64,000 nucleotides of DNA, from positions 1 to 64,000 of the forward strand of contig NZ_JUIW01000010.1 of NCBI RefSeq assembly GCF_004151245.1, written 5' to 3'. This stretch comes from Flavobacterium beibuense. GTDB lineage: Bacteria > Bacteroidota > Bacteroidia > Flavobacteriales > Flavobacteriaceae. The notes beneath the pieces were generated by a model. It searched no databases, was not told the DNA's origin, and worked only from the letters and a program-made list of their open reading frames with translations. A program made the translations under genes and the position numbers. The first letter of the stretch is position 1. Each line of letters opens with the position of its first letter. This document shows positions 62,792 to 64,000 of the stretch, piece by piece.

Positions 62792-64000
62792 ATGCAAACG
62801 CCGCTGGAATTACAAATACAAACCCTGCCCGACAGCCCCGGTGTTTACCAGTATTATGATAAAGAAGGGAAACTGCTGTATGTGGGCAAGGCTAAAAACC
62901 TGAAAAAAAGGGTTTCATCATATTTTAATAAGGTACACGAAGTAGGTAAAACAAGAGTAATGGTTAAAAAAATTGTAACCATTAAGCATATTGTTGTGCC
63001 TACCGAGAACGACGCCCTGCTGCTGGAAAACAACCTTATTAAAAAGCATCAGCCACGCTATAATGTTATGTTGCGTGATGATAAGACCTATCCGTGGCTT
63101 TGTATTAAGAATGAACCTTTTTCGCGCATTTTCTCTACCCGTAAAATGATAAAGGACGGATCTGAGTATTTTGGTCCCTATACCAGTTTTAAAACCGTAC
63201 ATACGCTACTGGATCTTATTAAGGAACTGTACCCGCTTAGAACCTGCAACTACGACCTGAGTGCTGCCAATATAAAAAGCGGTAAGTATAAGGTTTGCCT
63301 AGAATACCACATAGGTAACTGTAAAGGACCCTGTGAGGGTTACCAGTCACTGGAAGAGTATCAGGGTAATGTAAATGCGGTAAGGGAAATACTTAAAGGA
63401 AACTTTAAGGAGAGTCTTAAGGATTTTAAAAAACTGATGCACCAACATGCAGCCGATATGCAGTTTGAAGAGGCACAAAAAATAAAGGATAAAATAGATG
63501 TGCTGGAAAACTACCAGTCACGTTCAACCGTATTTAATCCTAAGATTTCAAATGTAGATGTGTTTACCATAGTTTCAGATGAAACCATGGCTTATGTAAA
63601 TTTTATTCAGGTGTCGCATGGGGCTATTATCCGTTCGCATACCATGGAAATAAAGAAAAAGCTGGATGAAAGCGATGAGGAACTGCTTGAGCTGGCAGTT
63701 GTGGAACTTAGGGAACGTTTCGGGCTTAGATCCAGAGAGATATTACTGCCTTTTGAACTTGACCTTGGAGATAATGTAAAGGTAACAGTGCCTAAACTGG
63801 GAGATAAGAAGCAAATATTAGATTTGTCTGAACGTAATGCCCGTTTTTACCGTATGGATCAGCTTAAGCAGATAAAGATTGTAGATCCGGACAGGCATAC
63901 TAACCGTATTATGGCGCAGATGAAAAAAGACCTTCGCCTGCCGGAAGAGCCAAGACATATAGAATGCTTTGATAACTCAAACATCCAGGGTACTAATCCG
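62792..64000 (+). CDS. uvrC: Excinuclease ABC subunit C, 5' part (runs off the window)
   Basis: The frame is open from ATG 62792 to the window end (403 codons) with no stop. Residues about 15-90 form the GIY-YIG nuclease domain (S-P-G-V-Y-Q-Y-Y-D, L-L-Y-V-G-K-A-K-N-L); a Cys cluster region follows (C-L-E-Y-H-I-G-N-C-K-G-P-C-E-G at about 170), then the UVR domain (D-M-Q-F-E-E-A-Q-K-I-K-D-K-I), and the start of the RNase H-like endonuclease domain (I-E-C-F-D-N-S-N-I-Q-G). It makes both incisions in nucleotide excision repair. The 3' part, about 200 residues by family length, lies outside. Confidence 0.97.
   Translation, partial: MQTPLELQIQTLPDSPGVYQYYDKEGKLLYVGKAKNLKKRVSSYFNKVHEVGKTRVMVKKIVTIKHIVVPTENDALLLENNLIKKHQPRYNVMLRDDKTYPWLCIKNEPFSRIFSTRKMIKDGSEYFGPYTSFKTVHTLLDLIKELYPLRTCNYDLSAANIKSGKYKVCLEYHIGNCKGPCEGYQSLEEYQGNVNAVREILKGNFKESLKDFKKLMHQHAADMQFEEAQKIKDKIDVLENYQSRSTVFNPKISNVDVFTIVSDETMAYVNFIQVSHGAIIRSHTMEIKKKLDESDEELLELAVVELRERFGLRSREILLPFELDLGDNVKVTVPKLGDKKQILDLSERNARFYRMDQLKQIKIVDPDRHTNRIMAQMKKDLRLPEEPRHIECFDNSNIQGTNP

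Overview
The window comes from a Bacteroidota genome, most likely a Flavobacteriaceae member close to Flavobacterium. Evidence: three secreted proteins with type IX secretion (T9SS) C-terminal sorting domains, a PorZ gene next to recO, a complete moxR/bat 'aerotolerance' cluster, a TonB-dependent receptor with a CarboxypepD-like N-terminal domain paired with a DUF5689 lipoprotein, the ileS-dksA-like-lspA order, AT-rich intergenic DNA, few Shine-Dalgarno sequences, and many starts preceded by the Bacteroidota -7 promoter box TAnnTTTG. No tRNA, rRNA, insertion sequence, prophage or CRISPR array was seen. The DNA is mostly chromosomal core, with small accessory inserts.

Layout. 1-9515: end of an OmpA-family gene, DUF5689 lipoprotein and TonB receptor, a secreted endonuclease/exonuclease/phosphatase-fold protein, 3-hydroxyanthranilate dioxygenase, an ALDH7-type dehydrogenase, and an ergothioneine pair egtB-egtD. 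9516-13546: a long structured leader (promoter, two tiny ORFs, two terminator-like hairpins) followed by PcfJ-like gene, rtcB RNA ligase and a TPR gene. 13583-20931: a PP2A-like phosphatase, two tandem paralogous T9SS cargo genes, then a minus-strand AKR-SDR-AlbA_2 unit. 21193-30810: moxR, DUF58, a BatD-like membrane protein, batA, batB, batC, batD, a small periplasmic protein and batE, all tightly packed. 30807-36748: CvpA, pheS, an NlpE-like lipoprotein, small unknowns and a GH92 mannosidase. 36766-44263 (minus): gpsA-terC; an iron alcohol dehydrogenase; yicC-gmk-acyltransferase-nadD; an EamA transporter and an ArsC/Spx-like protein. 44378-56404: small unknown, DinB, DUF3298 lipoprotein, Cys/Met PLP enzyme, gdhA, porZ-recO, DsbA/FrnE, an esterase, an RCC1-repeat T9SS cargo and a sterol desaturase-family enzyme. 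56539-64000: ileS, DksA-like, lspA, 5-formyl-THF cyclo-ligase, an aspartoacylase-family protein and the 5' part of uvrC.

The observations I rate highest are: (i) the PcfJ-RtcB-TPR operon with its two sORF+hairpin leader units and hairpins in both intercistronic gaps, a candidate RNA-repair system with RNA-based control; (ii) an isoleucyl-tRNA synthetase whose HxGH signature reads G-I-H-H, the altered motif associated with very high mupirocin resistance in IleRS2 enzymes; (iii) an ergothioneine egtBD pair in a Bacteroidota; and (iv) three convergent gene pairs that use one TTAA tetranucleotide as both stop codons.
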